DNA from: Isoalcanivorax indicus
GTDB lineage: Bacteria > Pseudomonadota > Gammaproteobacteria > Pseudomonadales > Alcanivoracaceae
Length of the DNA: 64,000 nt
Direction: 5' to 3'
Assembly: GCF_003259185.1 (NCBI RefSeq)
Contig: NZ_QGMP01000001.1
Coordinates: forward strand, 372,001-436,000
Shown here one piece after another: positions 56,105-64,000 of the stretch (positions are counted from its first letter, which is position 1; each line of letters starts with the position of its first letter). Made by a program: the position numbers and the translations under genes. Below the pieces are notes generated by a model that searched no databases, had not been told where the DNA came from, and worked only from the letters and a program-made list of their open reading frames with translations.

Positions 56105-58384
56105 ATGGCCCGTTTAAGCCATTTTCGTTACATGGCCGCCGTGGGGACTGTGGCCCTGGCGGCCATGGTGCTGACCGCGTGCGGCGGCAGTTCTTCATCA
56201 TCGTCCCGAACCCCTCCGCCGGCCGAGGGCGCGACCCTGGGCGGCGGTGCCGCCAAAGGCATCGTGCGCAATGGGCTGGTTGAGGCCTTTCCGGCAGATG
56301 ACGCCGAGGCGTCGCCGCTGGCAACCGCCTTTACCGATCCGGTGAATGGCACCTACAGCCTGGCGCTGCCGGTTGGCACCCAGGGCGCCGTGCGGCTGTT
56401 GCTGCGAGCGCCGACTTCGGAAGAGCGGGGTGAGCGGGATGCCGCCACCGTGGTTTGTGATGCGCCGATCTGTGTGCCGGCTGTCGGCGAGACGCCGGCT
56501 GTGGCGTTCGGTGATACCTATCCGCTGACCTTTGAGATGAGCAGCCTGGTGCAGGTGGATGACACGTCCCTGACGGTCAGCGCCGCCATCACACCGCTGA
56601 CCACCCTGGTGGAGCGCCACTACGCCGGTCAGCCGACCGGGGCGCGGAATGTGCGCTCATCCAACAACGTGGTGCGCAACCTGCTGGGCCTGGCGCGGGA
56701 CCCCGCCCTGATGCAGCCGGTGGATCTGACCGTGGCCAACCATCAGGCTGACATTGCCGACGTGCGCGACACCCTGCTGAATGCCTCCTTCGCTGTGCTG
56801 GCGGCGCAGGAAGGCGGGAACTTCTCGGCGGTGATTGCGGCGCTGGAAACGGACATTGCGGCAAACAGCCTGCAGCGCGACAGCATTGATCAGCTGGCCG
56901 GTGCCATCAGCGATGTGCGTGATGCGGTGAATGTCGAGATCAATGGCCTGGATGTTGCGGCAACGCTGGCGAGCGAGCCGGTGAACGCGGTGCTCGAGAG
57001 CTGTGATCCGGGCGCCTGTGTTGCTGATGCCGAGCTGGATATTCCGGAAGATGCGGTGGCAGAAGCGAAACAGTTTGTGGCCCGCCTGCGTGGTGTTGTC
57101 GAGGACTTTATCAACACCTATCTGGATAACGACAACCACTTCGAGGTGCGTGACACGGTGCGCGCCCGCCTGGACGATGTCGGGCACATCGCCAATCTGC
57201 TGGTGGACGAAGATGATGACCTCAACGGCATGCCGAACGACTTTGGTGAAGCGGCTGTGGCGATGGCGGTGCATCTGCTGATTGGCGATGGCGAGAATAT
57301 TTCGCTGGAAGAGGCGCTGATCCAGATGTTCGATTTCTTTGAGGATGGTCTGGAAGGCCGGGATATCGACACCGCGGCGGGCACGGTCGTCGTGAGCGCG
57401 GATGGCGAGACGGCCACCTTGTCTGCTGGCAGTCTGCGCGGCGCGACGCTCAATATCTCCGTCGGGCTTGCTGATGTGATGGCGGATCTGGATGAGGAAC
57501 TGGCGACCATCGGGCCGGTCTTCACCGCATCGCTGGGCGGCACCGCGCAGCGCAGTGGCAACCAGTTCGAGGTGGACGACGAGACGCGCTTGTTGATTCG
57601 TCTTAACGAGGCACACGCGTTGCCGTTGGGCGACAACGAACTCGAGGGCGATTTTCCGCCAGCCAGTCTGGTGCTCGAAGAAGTCGATTTTCGCGGTGGC
57701 CTGACCATTTCGCGGGGCGCGACACCGGGTGTGGAAGCGGGCGCTTTTACGGGTAACTTCCGCTTGCAACTGGTGCGTAATGCCTCACTGGCCGACGCCA
57801 TCGGTGATGAACTGGATCTCGAGGGTGATGGCGAGGGTGCCACGCTGGCACGTCAGCTGCTGATTGTGCCCCGTGTACTCACGCTGTCCGGTGATTTCCA
57901 GGCGGGCGAAACGAATTTCCGCGCCAGCTTTGCACTGCAACTGGACAACATTGGCAGTGTCGAGATCAGCGATCTGGATGACGTGGCAGCCAATGAAAAT
58001 GCGGATAACTTCCTGGCGGGCACGTTCTCCCTGAACACCTTTGCGCGCCTGGCCAACAATCTGCCTGCGGGCGATATCACCCTGGTAGCCACCCGCTCCG
58101 GCTTCCTGGCAGCCGAGTTTTCCCTGACCGCCGTGCTGGGCAGTGACACCATCCGTTTCCGGACCGAACTGGACAGTGATGCCGATTCACTGGGTGACGC
58201 GCTGGTCGATGCGGCGTTGCCGTTGATTACCATCGACGATACTCAGGGCATGTCGATCCAGATTGATCCGAACCGGGGTGCCGGTGTGATCATGCGCGAC
58301 GGGGCCGATCTGGGCACGGTGCGTGATGAAAACGGCACGCTGCTGATCAGCTGGCGCGACGGCAGCATCGAAACGCTCTACTGA
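56105..58384 (+). CDS. Large lipoprotein of unknown function
   Basis: The 759-residue product has a lipoprotein signal (VLTAC, Cys26) and a Ser/Pro linker. It is acidic, with repeated Asp/Glu-rich stretches (DEDDDLNGMPNDFGEA, DELDLEGDGEGA, DSDADSLGDAL) that may bind calcium; the C-terminal third looks beta-rich. AAGGAG lies 5 nt before the ATG at 56105; a GTG at 56102 is possible. The beta-barrel gene follows 10 bp later, so the two form an operon. No recognised domain. The signal through linker region (LTACGGSSSSS) resembles the acylase lipoprotein at 8582 (LTACGGSSSS), which only reflects a common lipoprotein start. Confidence 0.75.
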   Translation: MARLSHFRYMAAVGTVALAAMVLTACGGSSSSSSRTPPPAEGATLGGGAAKGIVRNGLVEAFPADDAEASPLATAFTDPVNGTYSLALPVGTQGAVRLLLRAPTSEERGERDAATVVCDAPICVPAVGETPAVAFGDTYPLTFEMSSLVQVDDTSLTVSAAITPLTTLVERHYAGQPTGARNVRSSNNVVRNLLGLARDPALMQPVDLTVANHQADIADVRDTLLNASFAVLAAQEGGNFSAVIAALETDIAANSLQRDSIDQLAGAISDVRDAVNVEINGLDVAATLASEPVNAVLESCDPGACVADAELDIPEDAVAEAKQFVARLRGVVEDFINTYLDNDNHFEVRDTVRARLDDVGHIANLLVDEDDDLNGMPNDFGEAAVAMAVHLLIGDGENISLEEALIQMFDFFEDGLEGRDIDTAAGTVVVSADGETATLSAGSLRGATLNISVGLADVMADLDEELATIGPVFTASLGGTAQRSGNQFEVDDETRLLIRLNEAHALPLGDNELEGDFPPASLVLEEVDFRGGLTISRGATPGVEAGAFTGNFRLQLVRNASLADAIGDELDLEGDGEGATLARQLLIVPRVLTLSGDFQAGETNFRASFALQLDNIGSVEISDLDDVAANENADNFLAGTFSLNTFARLANNLPAGDITLVATRSGFLAAEFSLTAVLGSDTIRFRTELDSDADSLGDALVDAALPLITIDDTQGMSIQIDPNRGAGVIMRDGADLGTVRDENGTLLISWRDGSIETLY

Positions 58385-58394
58385 AGTCGCTTCG

Positions 58395-59459
58395 ATGATG
58401 TTGATCCGAGGGGGCGCCCGCGTACTGGTCATGTTGATGGCCTGCGCGGGCGCTCCCGCTTTTGCCCAGACGATATTTGCAGAGCTGACCTCCCGGGCGG
58501 TGGCCGAACCGGTGCCCGTCAAGGCCTTTGCGGGTCAGTGGCAAGCGCCATTGCGTGACGGGCGTCAGGGCTGGACCCGCAACCGGTTATTGCTGGGGGT
58601 GCAGTCGGGTTCGATGTCGCTGGCGTATCTCCAGCGCTACGACCATGTCCTGCGTTTTTCGCCGGATACCGCTGACATTTATTGGCGCGACCGCAACGAT
58701 CAACCGCTGGCAGAGGATCGTGATTACACGCTGTTCCTGGACGCCCGGCATCAACGCAGCCAGGGGCTCAGAATCGGCTGGCATGGGGCCACGTCATCGG
58801 GTTTCGGTGTCGATGCCTGGGTCAGTCTGCTGCAGGGCATGGACTTGCAGGAAGGCCGGTTGCAGGGGCAGTTGTCTGCGGACGAAGACCGCTACGCCGG
58901 GCAGGCGACGATCGATTATCGCTACAGCCGCGATCTGCTGTTTGATCATCAGGTGCCCGCACCGGATGGCTACGGGGCTGCGCTGGATGTGCGACTGCAC
59001 TGGCAGGGTGAGCGTCTTGCCCTGGCGCTGGAGATCCAGGATGCCTGGTCCCGGTTGGTGTGGCGCGATGCGCCGTTTACGCGGGGCGGTATCGATAGCG
59101 AAGGGCGCAATGATGACGGCTTCAGTTTGCGGCCACTGTTCAGTGGGGTGCGGGGTGTTTCCGGTTTCCATCAACAGTTGCCGCGTTACACGCGCTTTGA
59201 AAGCCGCTGGCAGCATGACCGCTGGCAGTGGCGTCTGGATGGGGAATATTTTCTGGAACGGTTATACCTGCGGCCGGGTGTCAGCCTGCAACAGGGTGGC
59301 CTTGACGTGTATGCCGGGTACGAAGCCCGTATGGGGCAATGGCACCTGGGTGTCAGTGACCGGCAGCGCCGCCTGGCGCTGCAACTGGGCACCGATGAGC
59401 TTGCCGTGCATCGCGCTCACAGTTTGACGGTGCAACTGCAGGCGCGTTTTTCATTCTAG
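58395..59459 (+). CDS. Predicted outer-membrane beta-barrel protein
   Basis: The 354-residue protein has a signal peptide (cleavage after AFA in APAFAQ) and an antiparallel strand pattern of alternating residues rich in Trp, Arg and Tyr (for example YAGQATIDYRYSRDLLFDHQ). It ends LQARFSF, with the terminal Phe used by the BAM complex. That predicts an outer-membrane barrel. It is 10 bp downstream of the lipoprotein gene and may be its partner; it does not resemble a named porin I know. ATG at 58395 or 58398. Confidence 0.72.
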   Translation: MMLIRGGARVLVMLMACAGAPAFAQTIFAELTSRAVAEPVPVKAFAGQWQAPLRDGRQGWTRNRLLLGVQSGSMSLAYLQRYDHVLRFSPDTADIYWRDRNDQPLAEDRDYTLFLDARHQRSQGLRIGWHGATSSGFGVDAWVSLLQGMDLQEGRLQGQLSADEDRYAGQATIDYRYSRDLLFDHQVPAPDGYGAALDVRLHWQGERLALALEIQDAWSRLVWRDAPFTRGGIDSEGRNDDGFSLRPLFSGVRGVSGFHQQLPRYTRFESRWQHDRWQWRLDGEYFLERLYLRPGVSLQQGGLDVYAGYEARMGQWHLGVSDRQRRLALQLGTDELAVHRAHSLTVQLQARFSF

Positions 59460-59463
59460 CTAT

Positions 59464-60465
59464 TCATTCCAGTTCTGCGCTCCGCAGGCGCCGCCACAAC
59501 CAGCCCAGCTGGCCACTGCTGTAGCGGGTTTCCAGTTGGTAGGGGGTGATGGCCTGCCAGCCTGTGTCCTGGTCCTGTGTTGCCAGCGCGAAGCGGAACA
59601 CGTAGGAATCACGCATGCCCATGCGCAGATCGCTCAGGATCAGGGTGTTGTCCTGTTCGCGCACACTGTAGAAGCCGTGGGTGAAACGGCGCAGCCGATC
59701 TACATGGGGGAGCGCATGCAGCGGCTCAAGCTGCTCAGGCGTTTGCACATGCCGGGTGAAGGTGGGCGCCGGGTGGCCGTCAATCAGGGAGTAGAAGCCC
59801 TCGTAATAGCCGTCATCATCCATCACCACGATGCGCCAGATCAGCGTGTTGAAGGCACCCGGGGTGGTCAGCACCCGCTCATGGGGCATGTTTTCCCGGG
59901 CCAGATACTCGCGCACCACGGTGTCGGTATGCCATTTGGCGCCGCAAGCCCAGGCCAGGTACAGGCAGCTCAGCACCAGCCCCACGGTATTGGCGCGCAT
60001 GCCCCGGTCAGTATCCCGGGCGAACAGGGCGATCCCGACACCGATCAGCAGCGGCAGGGTATACAGCGGATCAATGATGAAGATGACCGAGCCGCTGACG
60101 GGATAATCGCTCAGCGGCCAGAACAACTGGGTGCCATACACGGTGAAGGCATCCAGCAAGACATGGGTGGTCAGCACCAGAAAGATCAGGGCATACCAGC
60201 GCCCGCGCAGGTGCGCGGTGTCCGGGTGCAGGCGCCTTGCCAGCCATACCAGCAGGGGCGTGATCGCCGCTATCACCAGCAATGAATGGCTGAAGCCCCG
60301 GTGCTCGGTGAAGGCGGCTACGTCGTTGGCGGCTGGCAGGAAGACGTCAAGGTCTGGCAGGGTGCCCAGCAGGGCGCCCCAGAGGGCCGCTCGGCGGCCG
60401 ATCTGACGGCCCAGCACGGCATGTCCCACGGCGCTGCCAAGGGCGATCTGGGTAATGGAATCCAT
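59464..60465 (-). CDS. Membrane-bound metal-dependent hydrolase, YdjM family
   Basis: The 333-residue protein starts MDSITQIALGSAVGHAVLGRQ, the YdjM/YbcI start. The metal-ligand region PDLDVF and HRGFSHSLLVIA follows, then TTHVLLDAFTVYGTQLFWPLSDYPVSG, with further His and Asp typical of this family of membrane hydrolases. Four to five transmembrane segments lie between residues 60 and 200, and a soluble C-terminal region follows. Substrate unknown. It is convergent with the beta-barrel gene (4 bp apart) and divergent from glyA. Confidence 0.85.
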   Translation of the reverse strand: MDSITQIALGSAVGHAVLGRQIGRRAALWGALLGTLPDLDVFLPAANDVAAFTEHRGFSHSLLVIAAITPLLVWLARRLHPDTAHLRGRWYALIFLVLTTHVLLDAFTVYGTQLFWPLSDYPVSGSVIFIIDPLYTLPLLIGVGIALFARDTDRGMRANTVGLVLSCLYLAWACGAKWHTDTVVREYLARENMPHERVLTTPGAFNTLIWRIVVMDDDGYYEGFYSLIDGHPAPTFTRHVQTPEQLEPLHALPHVDRLRRFTHGFYSVREQDNTLILSDLRMGMRDSYVFRFALATQDQDTGWQAITPYQLETRYSSGQLGWLWRRLRSAELE

Positions 60466-60640
60466 GAAATACGCCTGTTTCCCCGGGTTTCACCCGCACT
60501 CTGGCAGCCTTTGACCATGGCGAGCGTGAAGATGACCGCGGCGCATGCTGGCATGAGGCCTCCGCAAGTGCGCGGCGCGGCGCAGTCGGGTAGAATATGC
60601 GCTCCTCGAAACCCACCTCAAGCGACTTCAAGGGCCCCAC

Positions 60641-61891
60641 ATGTTCGGCAAAGACATGACCATCGCGGAATTTGATCCGGAACTCCAGCGCGCCATCGAC
60701 GGCGAAGTTGAGCGTCAGGAAGCGCATATCGAACTGATTGCCTCCGAAAACTATGCCTCGCCCCGGGTCATCGAAGCCCAGGGCACGCTGCTGACCAACA
60801 AATACGCAGAAGGGTATCCCGGCAAGCGCTACTACGGCGGCTGCGAGTTTGTGGATCAGGTCGAGCAGATGGCCATTGACCGGGCCTGCGAACTGTTTGG
60901 CGCCTCCTTCGCCAACGTTCAGCCGCACTCCGGCTCCCAGGCGAATGGTGCGGTGTTCCTGGGGCTGCTGCAGCCGGGCGATACCGTGCTCGGCATGAGT
61001 CTGGCCCATGGGGGCCACCTGACCCACGGTGCCAAACCGAATTTCTCGGGCAAGACCTACAACGCTGTGCAGTATGGTCTGAACCCGGATACCGGCCTGA
61101 TCGACTATGACGAGGTCGAGGCGCTGGCGGTGGAGCACAAGCCGAAGATGATCATTGCCGGTTTCTCGGCCTACTCCCAGAAGCTGGACTTTCCGCGTTT
61201 CCGGGCGATTGCTGACAAGGTCGGTGCCATCCTGATGGTGGACATGGCGCATGTGGCCGGTCTGGTGGCGGCAGGGGCTTACCCGAACCCGGTCCCCTAC
61301 GCGGACGTGGTGACCACGACGACCCACAAGACCCTGCGTGGCCCCCGTGGCGGCCTGGTGCTGACCAACGACGAAGACATTGCCAAGAAGATCAACTCGG
61401 CCGTGTTCCCGGGTGGCCAGGGTGGCCCGCTGATGCACGTCATTGCCGCCAAGGCCGTGTGCTTCAAGGAAGCCATGGGCGAGGACTTCAAGACGTATCA
61501 GCAGCAGGTGGTCAGGAACGCCCAGGCGATGGCGCAGGTGTTTGTGGATCGCGGTTTCGATGTCGTCTCCGGCGGTACCGAGAACCACCTGTTCCTGCTC
61601 AGCCTGATCAAGCAGGACATTACCGGCAAGGATGCGGACGCTGCCCTGGGCCGTGCCCACATCACCGTGAACAAGAACGCGGTGCCCAATGATCCGCGTT
61701 CGCCCTTTGTCACCTCCGGCCTGCGCATCGGCACCCCGGCCATCACCACGCGCGGCTTCAGCGAAGGCGACTGCCGTGAACTGGCGGGCTGGATCTGCGA
61801 CATTCTCGACAACATGGACGACGAGTCCGTGATTGATCGGGTGCGCGGCCAGGTGGCTGAAATCTGCAAGCGTCTGCCGGTATACGGCTGA
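60641..61891 (+). CDS. glyA: Serine hydroxymethyltransferase
   Basis: GlyA interconverts serine and glycine and supplies one-carbon units. The 416-residue PLP enzyme has [39 protein letters not shown], the lysine motif [16 protein letters not shown] (aldimine Lys), and [15 protein letters not shown]. The first of two possible starts, MFGKDMTI, is used. It leads the glyA-nrdR-ribD-ribE cluster common in gammaproteobacteria. Confidence 0.98.
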   Translation: MFGKDMTIAEFDPELQRAIDGEVERQEAHIELIASENYASPRVIEAQGTLLTNKYAEGYPGKRYYGGCEFVDQVEQMAIDRACELFGASFANVQPHSGSQANGAVFLGLLQPGDTVLGMSLAHGGHLTHGAKPNFSGKTYNAVQYGLNPDTGLIDYDEVEALAVEHKPKMIIAGFSAYSQKLDFPRFRAIADKVGAILMVDMAHVAGLVAAGAYPNPVPYADVVTTTTHKTLRGPRGGLVLTNDEDIAKKINSAVFPGGQGGPLMHVIAAKAVCFKEAMGEDFKTYQQQVVRNAQAMAQVFVDRGFDVVSGGTENHLFLLSLIKQDITGKDADAALGRAHITVNKNAVPNDPRSPFVTSGLRIGTPAITTRGFSEGDCRELAGWICDILDNMDDESVIDRVRGQVAEICKRLPVYG

Positions 61892-61921
61892 ACGCACCGC
61901 CCCTGGTGACCGGAGGTTCCC

Positions 61922-62422
61922 ATGCATTGTCCTTTCTGCGGCGCAGAGGAAACCAAGGTCATCGATTCGCGCCTGGTCGCCGATGGCGGCCAGGTGCGTC
62001 GCCGTCGCCAGTGCCTGAGCTGTGACGAGCGCTTTACCACCTTTGAAACCGCCGAGCTGGTGATGCCAAGGGTGATCAAGTCCGACGGTACCCGTGAACC
62101 CTTCAACGAGGCCAAGCTGCGCGCGGGCATGTTGCGTGCGCTGGAAAAGCGGCCGGTGGCGATGGAAGCGCTGGAGGCGTCGATCACCCGTATCGGCCAT
62201 CGTCTGCGTGCCACGGGCGAGCGGGAACTGCCTGCCCGGGAACTGGGGGAGCTGGTGATGGAAGAGCTGCGTCAGCTGGATGACGTGGCCTATGTGCGGT
62301 TTGCATCGGTGTACCGCAGCTTTCAGGATATCTCCGATTTTCGTGCCGAGGTGGAACGGCTGGAAAAGGCGGGCCGTGCCGGCAAGGCGCCCCGCGCTCC
62401 GGCCGGCAAGCGCGGCAGCTGA
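61922..62422 (+). CDS. nrdR: Ribonucleotide reductase repressor NrdR
   Basis: NrdR represses nrd genes, with an ATP cone sensing dATP/ATP. The 166-residue protein has the zinc ribbon [17 protein letters not shown] plus [14 protein letters not shown], then the ATP-cone domain ([20 protein letters not shown]). The family length is about 150; there is a short basic tail ([12 protein letters not shown]). It precedes ribD as in Pseudomonas and E. coli. Confidence 0.98.
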   Translation: MHCPFCGAEETKVIDSRLVADGGQVRRRRQCLSCDERFTTFETAELVMPRVIKSDGTREPFNEAKLRAGMLRALEKRPVAMEALEASITRIGHRLRATGERELPARELGELVMEELRQLDDVAYVRFASVYRSFQDISDFRAEVERLEKAGRAGKAPRAPAGKRGS

Positions 62423-62463
62423 GGTCTGCCGGGCACCGTCTGTCTCTGATCCGAGGCCCTCTT

Positions 62464-63585
62464 ATGTCCGACCTTTCTGATCGTCAGTACATGACACAGG
62501 CCCTGCGCCTGGCGCGACAGGGACGCTACACCACCGACCCCAATCCGCGCGTGGGCTGTGTGCTGGTGCGTGACGGGCAGGTGGTCGGCTCCGGCTGGCA
62601 TGTCCGTGCGGGCGAACCCCATGCCGAGCGGCATGCGCTGGCCGAGGCGGGCGATGCGGCGCGCGGCGCCACCTGTTATGTGACGCTGGAGCCGTGCTCG
62701 CACACCGGGCGTACCGGCCCGTGTGCCGATGCCCTGATCGAGGCGGGCGTGGCGCGCGTGGTGGCCGCCATGCAGGATCCGAATCCGCAGGTGGCAGGGC
62801 AAGGGTTGACCCGATTGCGTGAGGCGGGAGTTCAGGTGGAATGCGGCCTGCTGGAGGCCGAAGCGCGGGCGCTGAACCCGGGCTTTATCCGCCGTATGGA
62901 GACGGGCCGCCCCTGTGTGCGGATCAAGCTGGCGGCCAGCCTGGACGGGCGCACCGCCATGGCCTCGGGCGAGTCGCAATGGATCACCGGCCCGGCGGCG
63001 CGCGAAGACGTGCAGCAGTTGCGGGCGGCGAGCAGTGCCATTGTCACCGGTGTCGGCACGGTGCTGGCGGATGCCCCTGCCCTGACCGTGCGCCCGGAAA
63101 GCTGGGTGCAGGCGAGCTATCCCGCTTTGCCGGTGCGGCAACCCCTGCGGGTGGTGGCGGATCGGCAGCTGCGCACGCCGGCGGATGCCCCGGTGGTGAT
63201 CGGGCCGGGTAGTGCCTTGCTGCTGTGCTCGCCGGAGGCTGCAGGGGGTGCCCGGGTCGATGCGTTGCGGCGCGCCGGGGCCGAAGTGCTGGGCGGCGAC
63301 TGGGATGCCAGGGCCATTGCCCTTGAACTGGGCCGCCGCGGCTGCAATGACATACTGGTGGAAGCCGGGCCGACCCTGGCGGGCGCCTTTCTGGCCGCTG
63401 GCTGTGCCGATGAACTGATCGTGTACATGGCCCCGATGTTGCTTGGCGATGCCGCCCGGCCGCTGCTGCACCTGCCGGGTCTGGCGACCATGGCCGACAA
63501 GATATCCCTGACGCTGGTGGACCTTCGCCAGGTGGGCGCTGATCTGCGCCTGACCCTGCGGCCGACCAGCGCCGACGCACGCTGA
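62464..63585 (+). CDS. ribD: Riboflavin biosynthesis deaminase/reductase RibD
   Basis: RibD deaminates and then reduces the pyrimidine intermediate of riboflavin synthesis. The 373-residue protein has the N-terminal cytidine-deaminase zinc site HAERHAL and PCSHTGRTGPC, and the C-terminal reductase domain with RIKLAASLDGRTAMASGESQWITG and DILVEAGPTLAGAFL. ATG at 62464. ribE begins 17 bp after the stop. Confidence 0.97.
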   Translation: MSDLSDRQYMTQALRLARQGRYTTDPNPRVGCVLVRDGQVVGSGWHVRAGEPHAERHALAEAGDAARGATCYVTLEPCSHTGRTGPCADALIEAGVARVVAAMQDPNPQVAGQGLTRLREAGVQVECGLLEAEARALNPGFIRRMETGRPCVRIKLAASLDGRTAMASGESQWITGPAAREDVQQLRAASSAIVTGVGTVLADAPALTVRPESWVQASYPALPVRQPLRVVADRQLRTPADAPVVIGPGSALLLCSPEAAGGARVDALRRAGAEVLGGDWDARAIALELGRRGCNDILVEAGPTLAGAFLAAGCADELIVYMAPMLLGDAARPLLHLPGLATMADKISLTLVDLRQVGADLRLTLRPTSADAR

Positions 63586-63602
63586 TAGCGCGGAGAAGAC
63601 CT

Positions 63603-64000
63603 ATGTTTACCGGCATTATCGAAGCAAAAGGTGAAGTGCTGGCGCTGACCCCGAAGGGGGGGGACGTGACCTTGCGGCTGGACACCGGGGGGCTTGATCT
63701 CGGTGACGTGCAGCTCGGCGATTCCATCGCCGTCAACGGTGTCTGCCTGACGGTCACCAGCCTGCCGGGCAATGGCTTTACTGCAGACGTGTCACTGGAG
63801 ACCCTGGACAAGACCTCCCTCGGCGCACTGAAGACCGGTTCGCCGGTGAACCTGGAAAAAGCGCTGACCCCCAGCACGCGGCTGGGTGGCCATCTGGTGT
63901 CCGGCCACGTGGATGGCGTCGGCAAGGTGGTGGCCATGCGCCCGGATGGCCGTTCCACACGCATCGACATCGAAGCGCCCGCCGGTCTGGCGCGCTATAT
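63603..64000 (+). CDS. ribE: Riboflavin synthase alpha subunit (start only)
   Basis: Only the first 132 residues are in the window. MFTGIIEAKGEV is the family start; DSIAVNGVCLTV and LGGHLVSGHVDGVGKV are the signatures of the first lumazine-binding repeat of riboflavin synthase, which makes riboflavin from two lumazine molecules. The ATG at 63603 lies 17 bp after ribD. The name ribC is also used for this gene. Confidence 0.97.
   Translation, partial: MFTGIIEAKGEVLALTPKGGDVTLRLDTGGLDLGDVQLGDSIAVNGVCLTVTSLPGNGFTADVSLETLDKTSLGALKTGSPVNLEKALTPSTRLGGHLVSGHVDGVGKVVAMRPDGRSTRIDIEAPAGLARY

Overview
The window is 64 kb of high-GC, densely coded gammaproteobacterial chromosome. Gene order follows the Pseudomonas-type backbone: fimX-serB, psd-rhdA, rsgA/orn, queG/nnr-tsaE-amiB-mutL, miaA-hfq-hflX-hflK-hflC-DUF2065-hisZ-purA, rnr-rlmB, rpsF-priB-rpsR-rplI-dnaB-alr-radA, glyA-nrdR-ribD-ribE. 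A desT-desC-desB desaturase locus, a second desaturase, PilZ and degenerate GGDEF/EAL proteins, and many envelope lipoproteins fit a marine, lipid-oriented lineage such as Alcanivorax or a relative. That genus is an inference from gene content; there is no rRNA here to test it.

Layout. 0-8.6 kb: tail of a FimX-like protein, serB, a membrane protein of the serB neighbourhood, an ATP-grasp enzyme, psd-rhdA and a large lipoprotein of the penicillin/AHL acylase superfamily. 8.7-16.9 kb: rsgA, an SDR and orn, a SulP transporter with a universal stress protein, then desT divergent from desCB with a palindromic operator candidate over the -10. 16.9-23.4 kb: queG divergent from a tightly overlapping nnr-tsaE-amiB-mutL operon. 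23.4-31.4 kb: about 8 kb of accessory genes splitting the usual mutL-miaA junction: an MDR oxidoreductase, a second desaturase, an AAC(3)-I-like acetyltransferase, an SLH-domain lipoprotein with a beta-barrel partner, a PAP2 phosphatase and a GT4 glycosyltransferase. 31.5-39.6 kb: miaA to purA. 39.7-43.0 kb: a Pmp3-type peptide, an HPt-REC-REC-GGDEF-EAL protein, a small membrane protein and tRNA-Leu(CAG) with a duplicated 3' end. 43.2-53.4 kb: rnr-rlmB, two tandem paralogous secreted proteins, the rpsF operon, dnaB-alr-radA. 53.4-53.8 kb: a gene-free convergent junction with two large perfect-arm palindromes. 53.8-64 kb: pilZ-ettA, a second lipoprotein/beta-barrel pair, a YdjM-type membrane protein, glyA-nrdR-ribD and the start of ribE.

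How the genes work together. Most of the window is housekeeping: translation and its quality control (orn, rsgA, queG, miaA, hflX, rpsF/rpsR/rplI, rlmB, ettA, tsaE), replication and repair (priB, dnaB, mutL, radA), and cofactor or amino-acid metabolism (serB, glyA, nnr, hisZ, purA, ribDE). The variable part is about the envelope: phosphatidylethanolamine synthesis (psd), membrane unsaturation (desTCB and a paralogue), lipid glycosylation or dephosphorylation (GT4/PAP2), and two separate lipoprotein-plus-barrel operons of unknown role. The least explained DNA is the pair of palindromic elements between radA and pilZ. The least explained proteins are the two lipoprotein/barrel pairs and the tandem secreted paralogues at 46.5-47.7 kb. 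I found no CRISPR array, transposase, prophage or obvious defence system.
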